Assembly: GCA_025356335.1 (NCBI GenBank)
Contig: JANXUF010000029.1
Coordinates: 1-35,828, forward strand
Origin: Actinomycetes bacterium
GTDB taxonomy: Bacteria > Actinomycetota > Acidimicrobiia > Acidimicrobiales > Ilumatobacteraceae
DNA length: 35,828 bases
Direction: 5' to 3'
Shown here: positions 15,968 to 25,050 of the stretch, piece after piece
Layout of the letters: each line of letters starts with the position of its first letter
How positions within the stretch are numbered: position 1 is the stretch's first letter
Made by a program: the position numbers and the translations under genes
The notes under the pieces: generated by a model
Database searches by the model: none
Told to the model about the DNA's origin: nothing
Seen by the model: only the letters and a program-made list of their open reading frames with translations

Positions 15968-16749
15968 GAGCGGGTTGCCTCGGCAATGATCGTTTCGTAC
16001 CGCGTCTTCAGTTCGTCGTCGTCGAGGCGTACATAGCCCTCCGCGGCAATCGTGGCGACGACGGGATAGATGCCCCTGCGCACGTCGGGCCCGCCCGTCG
16101 CCGAATCCGCATCTGCCGCCTCCCACAACGCCCGCAGCACGAGGTTGACGACCTCGTCCCGGCTGAGACCTTCACGGAACCCGAGTTTGATGACGGTGCC
16201 CGCATGCAGGCTCCCGGAGCCGGTGGCGACGTATTCGGTTTCCTCGTAGCGGCCGCCGGTCACGTCGTAGGTGAACAGCCTGCCGACGCCACTGAGCAGG
16301 TCGTATCCGGCGAAGATCGGGACGACTACCATTCCCTGCATGGCTGCGGGGAGGTTGCCGCGCACCATCGCCGACAACTGGTTGGCCTTGCCGTCGAGGC
16401 TCAGCGCCTGGCCTTCGACCTTTTCGTAGTGCTCCAACTGCAACTGGAACAGCTTGACCATCTCCATCGCCGGGCCTGCCGTACCGGCAATAGCGACGGC
16501 ACTGTGACGATCAGCCTGGGCAACCTTCTCCATCGTGCGATGGGAGATGAGATTGCCACTGGTCGCCCGACGGTCGCCAGCCATCACCACGCCATCGGCG
16601 TAGCGCACGGCAACGCAGGTCGTGGCATGCGGGACGGCCAGCGAACTGTCGGCATGAATGCTGTTGAACGGGTCGAGTCCGAGCCGGCGCATCATTGCCG
16701 GAAAGTTCGAACCGGGATCGTCGCCAGGCGTGAAACGGGGCATCGTCAT
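15964..16749 (-). CDS. prcB: 20S proteasome beta subunit PrcB
   Basis: A 261-residue proteasome beta subunit, the proteolytic subunit of the 20S core. By alignment with mycobacterial PrcB the propeptide is residues 1-42 and the catalytic nucleophile is Thr43 in HATTCVAV. Asp59 and Lys75 occupy the positions of the conserved Asp17 and Lys33, so the active site is complete. The residue just before Thr43 is Ala, where the family normally has Gly; this is read directly from GCC at that codon. The ATG at 16749 (MTMPRF) is chosen; an ATG two codons later is possible. A TAACCTCGG sequence 11 nt upstream could be its own promoter, in addition to read-through from pup. It overlaps prcA by ATGA. Confidence 0.96.
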   Translation of the reverse strand: MTMPRFTPGDDPGSNFPAMMRRLGLDPFNSIHADSSLAVPHATTCVAVRYADGVVMAGDRRATSGNLISHRTMEKVAQADRHSAVAIAGTAGPAMEMVKLFQLQLEHYEKVEGQALSLDGKANQLSAMVRGNLPAAMQGMVVVPIFAGYDLLSGVGRLFTYDVTGGRYEETEYVATGSGSLHAGTVIKLGFREGLSRDEVVNLVLRALWEAADADSATGGPDVRRGIYPVVATIAAEGYVRLDDDELKTRYETIIAEATRS

Positions 16750-16807
16750 AAGTGTGGCCGAGGTTAGCGCCGCGCGGTCGATGCAACGCCGACGCGCCGA
16801 CGTCGTC

Positions 16808-17002
16808 CTACTGGCCGCCCTTTTGGACATACGACTTGACGAAATCCTCTGCGTTGGATTCGAGAACGCCGTCGATCTCGTCGAGCAGGTCATCCAACTC
16901 CGCTTTCAACTTGTCACCCTGTTTGGACGCTGCCGGGGCTTCCTCGACGACCTCTTCGGTCTTGGCCGGTGCCGGTTTCTGTTTTTGCGTGCGCTCTGCC
17001 AT
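16808..17002 (-). CDS. pup: Prokaryotic ubiquitin-like protein Pup
   Basis: A 64-residue intrinsically disordered tag that marks proteins for the proteasome. The C-terminal half contains the conserved coiled-coil-forming region ([17 protein letters not shown], about 32-48) that binds the ARC/Mpa ATPase, then [12 protein letters not shown]. The last residue is Gln, so Dop must deamidate it to Glu before PafA can use it. Lys61 is in the position of the known self-pupylation site. AAGGAG is 9 nt before the ATG, a good ribosome-binding site. It lies 25 bp after dop and 58 bp before prcB, all on one strand. Confidence 0.98.
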   Translation of the reverse strand: MAERTQKQKPAPAKTEEVVEEAPAASKQGDKLKAELDDLLDEIDGVLESNAEDFVKSYVQKGGQ

Positions 17003-17027
17003 CGTGCTCGTCTCCTTCGCCGGTGCC

Positions 17028-18512
17028 TTACGACCCGAGGCGGGCCAGCAGTTCGGTTGCGGTTCTGCTCTCTTCGATCACTGTACCCACATGGGCTGCG
17101 GTGCCGCGTAGCGGCTCCATCATCGGTACCCGCCTGAGAGGATCCCTGCCGACATCGAAGACCATCGAGTCCCAGTTGGCGGCGACGACCTCGTTCGGGA
17201 ACTTCTGCAGGCACTTGCCGCGAAAATATGCACGTGTCGTGTGTGGCGGTTCGGTGATCGCTGTCGTGACGTCGTCGATGCCGATCAACCGCTCGAGCCC
17301 GGCGCGCAGCGCCAGGCATTTGTCCGTTCGCATGTCGTGGTACTGCAGATCGAGCGCCTTCAGGCGAGCATCGTCGACCTCGAGTCCGTGCCGGTCGCGG
17401 TAGCCGTCCACGAGTCGCTTCTTGGCGACCCAGTCGACCTGGCCGGCGACGGTCGTCGGGTCGGCTTCCAGACCGCTGAGCACCGCCTCCCAGCGGCGGA
17501 GCACGTCGGCGCCGACCGCCTCGCCGACACAGACGAGACCGAAGGCCCTTTCATACTTGTGCGCCCGTTCGAGCAGTCGCCATTGCAGGTCGAGGGCCGT
17601 CAGGCGAGTGCCGTTGCGCAGCGGAATCAGTCGGGTCAGCGACGTGTCGTGGCTGACGTGGCGGATCGAGGCGACGGCATTGGCGAGGATCAGGTCGGTG
17701 CCGAGCTGATCGTCTTCGATCATCGCCAGGACGATCGAGGTGGTGCCGACCTTGAGGTACGTCGCGACTTCGCTCATATTGGCATCGCCGACGATCACGT
17801 GCAGGCGCCGGTACTGCTGCGGATCGCAGTGGGGCTCGTCACGCGTGTTGATGATCGGCCGTTTCATCGTCGTCTCCAGCCCGACCTCCTCCTCGAAGAA
17901 GTCGGCCCGCTGGCTCAATTGGAATGGTACGTCCTTGACGCCCATTCCCGGAAGCTCGCAGCCGACCTTGCCGGCACCGCAGAAGATCTGCCGACTGACG
18001 AAGTGTGGCGTGACCTGTGTGACGATCCGTCCGAACGGCGTCTCCCTGGCGACCAGGTAGTTCTCGTGGCAGCCGTAACTGTTGCCCTTACCGTCGGAGT
18101 TGTTCTTGTAGACGACGAGCTCGGCACCAGCGGCGAGGATCGATTTGGATGCTTCCATCGACAGGCGGACGATCTCCTCTGCCGCCCGATCGAATCGCAC
18201 GATCTCCAAGGCGTCGACGCACTCCGGCGTCGAGATTTCCGGGTGGGCGTGGTCGACGTAGTATCGGGCACCGTTGGTCAGCACGGTGTTGACGAGGTGC
18301 GTTTCGATCTCCGGGGGGAACGACTCGGTGAGCCCGAACCCGCGTGCATCCTGGCCAGGGTGTTCATCCTCGAAGTCCCAGCCGACCTTGCGCTGGTACT
18401 TGGCGACGTAGGCGTTGATGAGGAGCGACGATGCCGAAACCGGGTTGGAATCTCCGCCGCGGACGACGATGCCGTACTCCGTCTCGATGCCGCAGACCTT
18501 GGGAATCGCCAT
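17028..18512 (-). CDS. dop: Pup deamidase/depupylase Dop
   Basis: A 494-residue homologue of PafA that deamidates the C-terminal Gln of Pup and removes Pup from targets. The N-terminus [16 protein letters not shown] holds the metal-binding Glu10. An inserted segment at about 38-75 ([20 protein letters not shown]) is the Dop loop absent from PafA. Asp87 in [16 protein letters not shown] is the catalytic nucleophile position. [18 protein letters not shown] follows. The ATG at 18512 is chosen over the longer frame to 18680 because it gives the family N-terminus and has TATCGT 6 nt upstream. It is the first gene of dop-pup-prcB-prcA. In many actinobacteria the ARC/Mpa ATPase gene lies nearby upstream; here the upstream gene is ruvB. 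Confidence 0.97.
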   Translation of the reverse strand: MAIPKVCGIETEYGIVVRGGDSNPVSASSLLINAYVAKYQRKVGWDFEDEHPGQDARGFGLTESFPPEIETHLVNTVLTNGARYYVDHAHPEISTPECVDALEIVRFDRAAEEIVRLSMEASKSILAAGAELVVYKNNSDGKGNSYGCHENYLVARETPFGRIVTQVTPHFVSRQIFCGAGKVGCELPGMGVKDVPFQLSQRADFFEEEVGLETTMKRPIINTRDEPHCDPQQYRRLHVIVGDANMSEVATYLKVGTTSIVLAMIEDDQLGTDLILANAVASIRHVSHDTSLTRLIPLRNGTRLTALDLQWRLLERAHKYERAFGLVCVGEAVGADVLRRWEAVLSGLEADPTTVAGQVDWVAKKRLVDGYRDRHGLEVDDARLKALDLQYHDMRTDKCLALRAGLERLIGIDDVTTAITEPPHTTRAYFRGKCLQKFPNEVVAANWDSMVFDVGRDPLRRVPMMEPLRGTAAHVGTVIEESRTATELLARLGS

Positions 18513-18518
18513 AGGCGA

Positions 18519-18524
18519 ACGATA
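18519..18524 (-). promoter_or_regulatory. Putative -10 box of a leaderless dop promoter
   Basis: TATCGT, then 6 nt, then the ATG at 18512. It would drive the dop-pup-prcB-prcA unit. No Shine-Dalgarno sequence lies in front of this start, whereas the internal gene pup has a strong one. Confidence 0.35.
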
Positions 18525-18575
18525 GCGCTCGACGCCGTCGCAAGGGCGCTGCGGGTCGACTGCAGCGTTGAAGTC

Positions 18576-18594
18576 CGCCGGCATCGTGCCGGCG
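18576..18594. terminator. GC-rich hairpin between ruvB and dop
   Basis: CGCCGGCA, loop TCG, TGCCGGCG: a perfect 8-bp stem about 60 nt after the ruvB stop and before the dop promoter. It probably separates the ruv and proteasome transcripts. There is no T-run after it. Confidence 0.4.
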
Positions 18595-18654
18595 ACGACC
18601 ATCTCGAAGTCGAAACGTCTCGGTGTCGATCTCGGTGCAGTCGTCGTTTCGCAG

Positions 18655-19689
18655 TCAGTCGAAGAGCCCTGGCACTGCATCGTTCCGCGCCGCGGGCATC
18701 GCGAGGCCGAGGTGTGCCCAGGCAGCAGGCATCGCCACTCGTCCCCGTGGGGTACGGGCGATCATGCCCTGTTGGATGAGGAACGGTTCGTACATGTCCT
18801 CGACCGTTTCCGGTTGTTCACCGACGCTGATCGCCAACGTCGACAGCCCGACCGGTCCCCCGCCGAACTGCACGATCATCGCCTTGAGGATTGCTCTGTC
18901 GACCTTGTCGAGCCCTTCGGCGTCGACCCCGAACAGTTTGAGCCCATTGCGGGCGATGTCGACGTCGATCGAACCGTCGTGACGGACCTCGGAGAAGTCA
19001 CGCACACGACGAAGCAGACGGTTGGCGATACGCGGTGTGCCTCGGCTGCGCCTGGCGATCTCCCACGCACCCTCTGTCTCGATCGGGACCTCGAGGATCC
19101 CGGCGGTGCGGGTGACGATCAGTTCCAACTCGTCGTCGTCGTAGTAGTCGAGTCTGGCGACGAGGCCGAATCTGTCTCGCAGCGGCCCGGTGATCATTCC
19201 AGTTCTGGTGGTGGCACCGACGAGCGTGAACGGCGGCAGCGTCAGGCGGATCGAGGATGCTGCCGGGCCCTTGCCGACGATGATGTCGATCTGGAAATCC
19301 TCCATCGCCGGGTAGAGGATCTCTTCGACCGAACGTGACAGGCGGTGGATTTCGTCGATGAACAAGACGTCGCCCTCGCCCAATTTCGTCAGGATGGCGG
19401 CGAGGTCTCCCGCCCGTTCGAGGGCGGGACCCGAGGTGACATGGATGTGCACCCCCATTTCGGCGGCGACGATGCTGGCCAGCGTCGTCTTACCGAGTCC
19501 AGGCGGCCCGGCGAGCAGGATGTGGTCGACAGCCTGATTGCGGCGGCGGGCAGCTTCGAGAACGATCTGGAGATGCTCTTTGAGTTCACGCTGGCCGACG
19601 AAATCGGCGAGCGCCCGCGGTCGAAGACCGGTCTCCTCGATTTCTTCGCGAGCTGATGTGATCGCCGGATCGGATATCTCGTCACGCAC
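18655..19689 (-). CDS. ruvB: Holliday junction branch migration ATPase RuvB
   Basis: A 344-residue AAA+ motor that drives branch migration together with Ruv[12 protein letters not shown] near the N-terminus, Walker [12 protein letters not shown] near 62-72, Walker B FIDEIHRL near 114-121, sensor 1 GATTRTGMI and the RuvB C-terminal winged helix ([14 protein letters not shown], then [16 protein letters not shown]) are all present. Length is normal. Its start overlaps the ruvA stop by 8 bp, giving a coupled ruvC-ruvA-ruvB unit. The product acts with RuvC in recombination and fork repair. Confidence 0.98.
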   Translation of the reverse strand: MRDEISDPAITSAREEIEETGLRPRALADFVGQRELKEHLQIVLEAARRRNQAVDHILLAGPPGLGKTTLASIVAAEMGVHIHVTSGPALERAGDLAAILTKLGEGDVLFIDEIHRLSRSVEEILYPAMEDFQIDIIVGKGPAASSIRLTLPPFTLVGATTRTGMITGPLRDRFGLVARLDYYDDDELELIVTRTAGILEVPIETEGAWEIARRSRGTPRIANRLLRRVRDFSEVRHDGSIDVDIARNGLKLFGVDAEGLDKVDRAILKAMIVQFGGGPVGLSTLAISVGEQPETVEDMYEPFLIQQGMIARTPRGRVAMPAAWAHLGLAMPAARNDAVPGLFD

Positions 19690-20278
19690 GTCGGGCTCCG
19701 AGCAACGCCAGCGCGCTTCGCAACATCGTCGAGGCGTCGGTATCGGACGGCAGTTCCCGAAGGGTGTCGCGGATCTCGTCGTGGCCGTAACCGAGGCCGG
19801 TCAACGCTTCACGGACATCGCCGACGACGGAGTTGGCGGTGCCTGATGACGACATTCCGCCGTTGTCGAGCACCGGGATCGAGAGGCGGTTCTTCAATTC
19901 GATCAGCAGTCGTTCCGCCGTCTTCTTACCGACACCGGGCACGAGCGTCAGCGCCGCCAGATCGGAACTGGCCACCACGTCGAACAGCGCCATCGGCGAA
20001 TAGGTTCCGAGGATTGCCAGCGCCAGCGCCGGGCCGATGCCATGTGTCGCCACCAGCACATCGAACGTCTGTCGTTCTTCGCGGGTCAAGAACCCGAACA
20101 GCGTCTGCGCATCCTCACGGATGTGGTGATGGACATAGAGGAATCCGTGTGATGTCGGTTCGAGTTCGGCAAGCGTGCGTGGCGTCACCATCACGAGGTA
20201 GCCGACTCCACTGACTTCGAGCAGCACCTGCCCGCTGGTGAGGCGTTCGAGGACGACACCTCTGAGTGAGCCGATCAT
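19682..20278 (-). CDS. ruvA: Holliday junction DNA helicase subunit RuvA
   Basis: A 198-residue Holliday-junction-binding subunit. The OB-fold N-terminal domain ([22 protein letters not shown]), a domain with helix-hairpin-helix motifs ([15 protein letters not shown] and [18 protein letters not shown]), a Ser/Gly linker and domain III ([14 protein letters not shown]) that touches RuvB are all visible. The ATG at 20278 overlaps the ruvC stop by ATGA and gives the canonical N-terminus; the frame extends further upstream but not plausibly. Confidence 0.97.
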   Translation of the reverse strand: MIGSLRGVVLERLTSGQVLLEVSGVGYLVMVTPRTLAELEPTSHGFLYVHHHIREDAQTLFGFLTREERQTFDVLVATHGIGPALALAILGTYSPMALFDVVASSDLAALTLVPGVGKKTAERLLIELKNRLSIPVLDNGGMSSSGTANSVVGDVREALTGLGYGHDEIRDTLRELPSDTDASTMLRSALALLGARRA

Positions 20279-20814
20279 CTGCGGACTCCGGCTGCCGCCC
20301 GAGCAACGCTTGCGTTCATCGGTGCCCTCGCCAGATGGCACAACGCCAATGCAGCGGCGTCCGCGGCATCAGCCGGCGACGGTAACACGGCCAAACCGAG
20401 TCGGGCCTGAACCATGCGCTGTACCGCTTCCTTGCCGGCGGCGCCCCAGCCGGCGACCGTACTCTTCACCTCTGTCGGCGTGTATTGGACGACGTCACAA
20501 CCTGCTGAAGCCGCCTCTGCCAGTGCCAAGCCACTCGCCTGACCGGTGCTCATCGCCGTGCGCACGTTGACCTGGAAGAAGACCCGTTCGACAGCGACGA
20601 CGCCCGGCCGGTATTCGGCGATCAGTGCGGCGAGTTCGTCGCGGAGCATCGCCAGGCGTTGCGGCAGCGGTGTCGTCGGTGGCGTACGGATGACGCCCAT
20701 CGTCAGCGCCCTCAGTTTCGTCGGCGTCGCTGCGTCGATACAGGCAAACCCGCAGCGGGTCAGGCCTGGATCGATGCCCATCACTCGATTCGGATACAGG
20801 TCTGACACGAACAC
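20275..20814 (-). CDS. ruvC: Crossover junction endodeoxyribonuclease RuvC
   Basis: A 179-residue resolvase that cuts Holliday junctions. The acidic active site is spread over GIDPGLTRCGFA (Asp15), VVAVERVFFQ (Glu near 75) and the C-terminal DAADAAALALCH, as in RuvC. The start is GTG at 20814, supported by TATTGT 7 nt upstream; an internal ATG in VMGID is possible but would make an unusually short N-terminus. It heads the ruvCAB unit and lies about 40 bp after the peroxiredoxin stop. Confidence 0.96.
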   Translation of the reverse strand: MFVSDLYPNRVMGIDPGLTRCGFACIDAATPTKLRALTMGVIRTPPTTPLPQRLAMLRDELAALIAEYRPGVVAVERVFFQVNVRTAMSTGQASGLALAEAASAGCDVVQYTPTEVKSTVAGWGAAGKEAVQRMVQARLGLAVLPSPADAADAAALALCHLARAPMNASVARAAAGVRR

Positions 20815-20821
20815 GCGTACG

Positions 20822-20827
20822 ACAATA
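20822..20827 (-). promoter_or_regulatory. Putative -10 box of a leaderless ruvC promoter
   Basis: TATTGT, 7 nt, then the GTG start of ruvC at 20814. It is the best match to the consensus TATAAT in the window. It sits between the peroxiredoxin stop and ruvC. Confidence 0.38.
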
Positions 20828-20853
20828 ACCCGTCTGCGTTCGCAAGTGGCGGA

Positions 20854-21312
20854 TCAGCTGGTCGAGGCTGCCTTCACGGCTTCGACGAGTTCGGCGACCG
20901 GACGGAATGTCAGCCCGGCGATCGCCCGGTGGGCGTAGCGGACGACGCCCTTGCCATCGATGATGAACACGCTGCGACGCGGGAAGCCGAGTGGTCCGAG
21001 CGTTCCGTACAGCCCTGCCACCGCCTTGTCGGTATCTGCCAGCAGCGGAAACTTGAAACCGTGCTTCTCCGAGAACTTGTCGTGACTGCTCACGTCCTGC
21101 GCCGAAACCGCCAACACCTGGGCGTCGAGTTGCTCGAACTCGCCGAGGTCGTTGTTGTACGAGTTCAACTGTTTCGTACACACGGGCGTGTCGTCGCCTG
21201 GATAGAACACGAGCACGACGGTCTTACCGGCGTAGTCACTGAGTGAATATCGCTTGTCCCCGGTGCCCGGCAACGTGAATTCCGGGGCCTTGGCTCCGAT
21301 GGCGAGTGTCAT
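20854..21312 (-). CDS. Peroxiredoxin (AhpC/TSA, Bcp-like; 1-Cys)
   Basis: A 152-residue thiol peroxidase that reduces hydrogen peroxide and alkyl hydroperoxides. The peroxidatic cysteine is Cys45 in FYPGDDTPVCTKQ. It is the only cysteine in the protein, so the enzyme must use an external thiol to be recycled. Thr42 and an Arg in GFPRRSVFII complete the active site. The ATG at 21312 follows the yebC stop by 4 bp, so it is probably translated with yebC. In mycobacteria yebC and ruvC are near each other, so this gene looks like an insertion in that block. Confidence 0.93.
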   Translation of the reverse strand: MTLAIGAKAPEFTLPGTGDKRYSLSDYAGKTVVLVFYPGDDTPVCTKQLNSYNNDLGEFEQLDAQVLAVSAQDVSSHDKFSEKHGFKFPLLADTDKAVAGLYGTLGPLGFPRRSVFIIDGKGVVRYAHRAIAGLTFRPVAELVEAVKAASTS

Positions 21313-21316
21313 CTCC

Positions 21317-22066
21317 TCAGTCTCCCACCGATTCGAGGATTTCTTCGCTGATGTCGAAGTTCGAGAACACATCCTGGACGTCGTCGTTGTCCTCGAGCGC
21401 ATCGACGACCCGCAGGATCTTCTTGGCGACGTCAGCGTCTTCGACTTCGATGGTGTTGTCGGAGAGCATTGTCGACTCTGCGGAGTTGACGACGAAACCC
21501 GACGCCTCGAGCGCTGCCTTGACGTCGAAGACGACGGACGGCTCCGAGGTGACTCGCCAGTCCTCGCCATCGCGTGAGACGTCCTCGGCTCCGGCATCGA
21601 GCGCTGCCAGCATCAGTTCGTCCTCATCCGCAGTGCCGGGGACGTACACCACGCCGCGTCGGTGGAACTGCCAACCGACGGCGCCCGGCTCCGCCAACGA
21701 GCCGCCCAACTTGGAAAAGATGTTGCGGATCTCGGCACCGGTGCGGTTGCGGTTGTCGGTCAACACGTCGATCATCAGGGCGATACCGCCAGGCGCGTAG
21801 CCCTCGTACATGATCGCCTCATAGGTCCTGCCGTCATCAGCACCGATACCGCGCTTGATCGCCCGGTCGATCCCCTCGTTCGTCATCTGCGCAGATTTCG
21901 CCTTGCCGACCATCGTCCGCAACGTCGCATTGATGCTCGGGTCCCCGCCGCCCTCTCGCGCCGACACTTCGATCTGCCTGGCGATCTTGGCGAAGATCTT
22001 GGCACGCGCCTTGTCGGCGGCGCCCTTCTTGTGTTTGATCGTCGCCCATTTGGAGTGGCCTGACAT
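21317..22066 (-). CDS. yebC: YebC/PmpR family (TACO1-like) translational/transcriptional regulator
   Basis: A 249-residue protein of the YebC family. The N-terminus MSGHSKWATIKHKKGAAD is diagnostic, and RTYEAIMYEGYAPGG and NRTGAEIRNIFSKLGG follow. Members have been described both as DNA-binding regulators and as factors that help ribosomes pass difficult sequences; which applies here cannot be told. AGGGGG lies 7 nt before the ATG. The neighbourhood (pdxT upstream, ruvCAB downstream) is conserved in actinobacteria. Confidence 0.96.
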   Translation of the reverse strand: MSGHSKWATIKHKKGAADKARAKIFAKIARQIEVSAREGGGDPSINATLRTMVGKAKSAQMTNEGIDRAIKRGIGADDGRTYEAIMYEGYAPGGIALMIDVLTDNRNRTGAEIRNIFSKLGGSLAEPGAVGWQFHRRGVVYVPGTADEDELMLAALDAGAEDVSRDGEDWRVTSEPSVVFDVKAALEASGFVVNSAESTMLSDNTIEVEDADVAKKILRVVDALEDNDDVQDVFSNFDISEEILESVGD

Positions 22067-22080
22067 TGCTGTACCCCCTA

Positions 22081-22716
22081 CTACTGGCTGCCGACCGCAA
22101 CGGCCTGCAGGAATTGCGCATGCAAACGACCGTCGTCGGTCAGTTCTGGATGGAACGCAGCAACGATGATATTGCCCTGCCTGGCGACGACCACGTGGTC
22201 GTCGTACGTGGCGAGTACCTGCACGCGGTCGCAGCAGGCTGTCACGAGCGGCGCCCGGATGAAGACCGCATGAAACGGGCTGTCGAGGCCGATGACGTCG
22301 AGATCCGACTCGAAACTGTCGACCTGGCGTCCGTAGCCGTTGCGCCGCACGGTGATGTCGATTGCCCCGAACGAGCGCTGGTCGGGGCGCCCGTCGAGCA
22401 CCTCGGTGGCCAACAGGATCATCCCGGCGCAGGTTCCGAAGACCGGGAAGCCGTCGCTGATCATCCCCTTCAGGTCATCGAACAGCCCCGATGAGCTCAG
22501 CAGTTTCGACATCGTCGTCGACTCGCCACCTGGCATCACGAGGCCGTCGAGGCCGGACAGGTCTGGCGGTGTGCGGACCTCGGAGGCGGTGGCCCCGAGA
22601 CGGGTCAGCGTGTCAACGTGGGCCGCGAAGGCGCCCTGCAGAGCAAGGACACCGATGCGGAGTGGAGCGGACTGTCTCACCGTTCCGTCCACTGTGCCAG
22701 GGAGCGGGTCGTGCAC
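22081..22716 (-). CDS. pdxT: Pyridoxal 5'-phosphate synthase glutaminase subunit PdxT
   Basis: A 211-residue class I glutaminase that feeds ammonia to PdxS for PLP synthesis. LRIGVLALQGAFAAH is the conserved start of the domain. The glutamine-binding GGEST is at 64-68, the catalytic nucleophile is Cys96 in FGTCAGM, and His189 and Glu191 in FHPEL complete the triad. The GTG at 22716 has AGAGG 7 nt upstream; a GTG at 22680, directly before the domain, is an alternative. It lies 38 bp after pdxS on the same strand. Confidence 0.96.
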   Translation of the reverse strand: MHDPLPGTVDGTVRQSAPLRIGVLALQGAFAAHVDTLTRLGATASEVRTPPDLSGLDGLVMPGGESTTMSKLLSSSGLFDDLKGMISDGFPVFGTCAGMILLATEVLDGRPDQRSFGAIDITVRRNGYGRQVDSFESDLDVIGLDSPFHAVFIRAPLVTACCDRVQVLATYDDHVVVARQGNIIVAAFHPELTDDGRLHAQFLQAVAVGSQ

Positions 22717-22754
22717 CTGGAGGCCTCTGATCGCCGGACATGAACGTCACCGTA

Positions 22755-23657
22755 CTACCAGCCGCGTTCTGCCAGCTTGATGAACTCCTCGTCCATGCCG
22801 ATACCGGTCATCGGCGCACCGAGGCCGCGACTGACCTTGGCAAGGATCTGCGGATCGCGGAAGTGGGTGGTCGCTTCGACGATCGCCTGGGCTCGTGGCG
22901 CCGGGTTGTCGCTCTTGAAGATGCCGGAACCGACGAAGACCGCCTCTGCGCCGAGTTGCATCGCCAGTGCTGCATCGGCCGGGGTGGCGATGCCGCCTGC
23001 GCAGAACAACGGTACGGGCAGCTTGCCGGTCTCGGCAATCTCCTGGACGAGGCCGAGCGGCGCCTGCAGGCGCTTGGCCCATTCGAACTGCTCGGCGGAA
23101 TCGGCGGTTGTCAGCTTGCGGATGTCACCGAGGATCGAACGCAGGTGACGGACGGCCTCGACGATGTTTCCCGTGCCGGCTTCTCCTTTGGAGCGGATCA
23201 TGCATGCACCCTCGCTGATACGCCGGAGTGCTTCGCCGAGGTTGGTGGCACCACACACGAACGGCACCTTGAAGGCGTATTTGTCGATGTGGTGCGCCTC
23301 GTCGGCCGGTGTCAACACCTCGGACTCGTCGACGAAATCGACGCCGAGTGCTTCGAGGATCTGCGCTTCGACGAAGTGGCCGATACGCGCCTTGGCCATG
23401 ACCGGGATACTGACGACGGCCTGGATGCCGTCGATCATCTCCGGGTCGCTCATCCGGGCGACACCGCCGTCACGACGGATGTCGGCAGGCACGCGCTCGA
23501 GCGCCATGACTGCACACGCGCCGGCGTCTTCGGCGATCTTGGCGTGCTCGGGAGTGACGACGTCCATGATGACGCCGCCCTTCAACATTTCTGCGAGTCC
23601 ACGTTTCACCGGGAACGTGCCAGTCGCACGCCTTCCGGAACCAGCCTGTTCAGTCAT
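22755..23657 (-). CDS. pdxS: Pyridoxal 5'-phosphate synthase lyase subunit PdxS
   Basis: A 300-residue (beta/alpha)8 enzyme that builds PLP from ribose 5-phosphate, glyceraldehyde 3-phosphate and ammonia. [16 protein letters not shown], the first Schiff-base lysine Lys89 (in [10 protein letters not shown]) and the second lysine Lys157 (in [12 protein letters not shown]) are all present, matching Lys81 and Lys149 of the Bacillus enzyme. Length is normal. TACGAT lies 6 nt before the ATG. With pdxT it makes the complete DXP-independent PLP synthase; PLP is needed by the class III aminotransferase at 29996-31372 among others. Confidence 0.98.
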   Translation of the reverse strand: MTEQAGSGRRATGTFPVKRGLAEMLKGGVIMDVVTPEHAKIAEDAGACAVMALERVPADIRRDGGVARMSDPEMIDGIQAVVSIPVMAKARIGHFVEAQILEALGVDFVDESEVLTPADEAHHIDKYAFKVPFVCGATNLGEALRRISEGACMIRSKGEAGTGNIVEAVRHLRSILGDIRKLTTADSAEQFEWAKRLQAPLGLVQEIAETGKLPVPLFCAGGIATPADAALAMQLGAEAVFVGSGIFKSDNPAPRAQAIVEATTHFRDPQILAKVSRGLGAPMTGIGMDEEFIKLAERGW

Positions 23658-23663
23658 GACTCA

Positions 23664-23669
23664 ATCGTA
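23664..23669 (-). promoter_or_regulatory. Putative -10 box of a leaderless pdxS promoter
   Basis: TACGAT, 6 nt, then the ATG of pdxS at 23657. Spacing is identical to that before pafA, dop and the LLM gene. Confidence 0.35.
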
Positions 23670-23681
23670 TCCGGCTCGTTC

Positions 23682-23711
23682 ACGCTCAGACCCGCCGATT
23701 ACGGCGAGCGT
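23682..23711. terminator. Hairpin between the second DUF3048 gene and pdxS
   Basis: Outer stem ACGCTC/GAGCGT and inner stem GCCG/CGGC around the loop ATTA, with a 6-nt bulge on one side. It lies about 60 nt after the DUF3048 stop and just upstream of the pdxS promoter, as expected for a terminator, but lacks a T-run. Confidence 0.35.
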
Positions 23712-23767
23712 TTGGTCACGTCGGGGGATGTCGTTGGCGACTATCCGGTGAGTGCTTGTGATGACCG

Positions 23768-25021
23768 TCAGTTGACGGGTGTGAGGCTGTCGGTGGTGCC
23801 GGGGAAGGCGCCCTTGCCGCTGTTCGGTAGTTCGATGAACGTCCTGCCGGGCTTCAGCAACACCGCATTGCCGGAGGCGTCCACGATCGAGAACGGGTTG
23901 AGGCGGTCATCGCGCTTCCACGAACCGGTGATCATCCGTCCGCCGGTGAACACGAAGGCGTCTCCGCTGCCCGTTGTCTGGCCGTCTGGCGAGCGTCCGT
24001 CGGTGTGGCTCGGGTTGTAGTCGAGCCACAGCACGATGACGTTGTCCGATGTGACCTGCTTGCCGTCTGCGAGCCTGTGCGGACCGCCGTCCTGCGATCG
24101 CAGGTACTGGTCGGACGGAGCGTCGTAGCGCCACGAGGCGTGGACCTGCTGGATCGCCAGATCGAAGCCGGTCACCGGGTCGCCTGCAGTTGCCGCCTCG
24201 CCAACGCCTCGATAGTGGTATTGCTGAGCCGGGCCGGTGCGGTCGGGGCTGGCGTTGGCTCGCAACAGTGCGGTGTTGGCGTGCGTCTTGTGCGGCCTGC
24301 TCTTCTTCGGGTCGAGTTCCCAGCCTGGCCCCATGCCCTCGGTGATCAGCAGCAGATCGGAGTTGCGGAGGAGGTTGAGGTTGCCGGCATTGCCACCGGA
24401 GCAAGCGAACACCGCCCGGTTGAACTCGCCGACGAGGTTGACATCCTGTTCACGGCACGAGCGGATCGGACCGACGAAATCGAGGTCCTGACTGTGCCAG
24501 ATCGTTGCGAAGCGGGTCGGGCCCGCCCCCCAACACTCGAAGACGATGTCAGCGTTGTTGAGACCGGTCTGCGGCCGTGCGCCTGGGTCGTTGGAGACTT
24601 TGACGACGAGCGCGACCTTGTCAAGTAGCGCCGGATCGGTGAGCGCCAGACCGGTGAGCGGTTGTACGGGCGGACCAGGCACCGTTGCGACTGCGGGTGT
24701 GGCCGTCGCCGTCGCCGTGTCGGGTGCTTGCGTCGCAACCGCTGTGGTGTCAGGTGCGGCAGTCGTTGCGACGACGGTCGTCGGCGCAGCAGTCGTCGCC
24801 GCAGTCGTCGTCGGAGCTGCTGTCGAAGCAATCGTCTGCAACGGGCTGACCGTCGTCGAGGTCACCTTCGCCTTGGCTTTCGATGAGGCTCCGCACGCGC
24901 TCAAGAACGCCGCTCCGCCGGCAAGGGCGAACAGTTGCCGCCTCGACACCGGCACCTGCAAGGCGGATGGTGCCCCAGCCTTCGAGTCGTCGTGCGCATT
25001 CGAATATTCGGTTTCGTTCAT
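23768..25021 (-). CDS. DUF3048 domain-containing Tat lipoprotein
   Basis: A 417-residue exported protein. The N-terminus has a twin-arginine motif (VSRRQLFALAGGAA, Arg27-Arg28) ending in the lipobox LSAC with Cys43, so it should be exported folded by Tat and lipid-anchored. A ~75-residue Thr/Ala/Val-rich linker follows, then the DUF3048 (YerB-like) domain from about residue 120. VVKVSNDPGARPQTGLNNADIV, then FATIWHSQD and VGPIRSCREQDV are typical of it. The ATG at 25021 has AGGAGA 8 nt upstream. It lies about 30 bp after a paralogue on the same strand. The function of DUF3048 proteins is not established; a cell-wall or surface role is a guess. Confidence 0.88.
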   Translation of the reverse strand: MNETEYSNAHDDSKAGAPSALQVPVSRRQLFALAGGAAFLSACGASSKAKAKVTSTTVSPLQTIASTAAPTTTAATTAAPTTVVATTAAPDTTAVATQAPDTATATATPAVATVPGPPVQPLTGLALTDPALLDKVALVVKVSNDPGARPQTGLNNADIVFECWGAGPTRFATIWHSQDLDFVGPIRSCREQDVNLVGEFNRAVFACSGGNAGNLNLLRNSDLLLITEGMGPGWELDPKKSRPHKTHANTALLRANASPDRTGPAQQYHYRGVGEAATAGDPVTGFDLAIQQVHASWRYDAPSDQYLRSQDGGPHRLADGKQVTSDNVIVLWLDYNPSHTDGRSPDGQTTGSGDAFVFTGGRMITGSWKRDDRLNPFSIVDASGNAVLLKPGRTFIELPNSGKGAFPGTTDSLTPVN

Positions 25022-25050
25022 GTTGTGAATCTCCTCGCTCACGTGACGGC

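Noticed and set aside
17241..18779. 512-codon plus-strand open frame opposite dop
   Set aside because: It is antisense to a clear Dop, has no recognisable domain and has the Arg/Asp/Val-rich composition expected of a shadow frame in GC-rich coding DNA.
22740..24020. 426-codon plus-strand open frame opposite pdxS and a DUF3048 gene
   Set aside because: Antisense to pdxS, which has both catalytic lysines; shadow frame.
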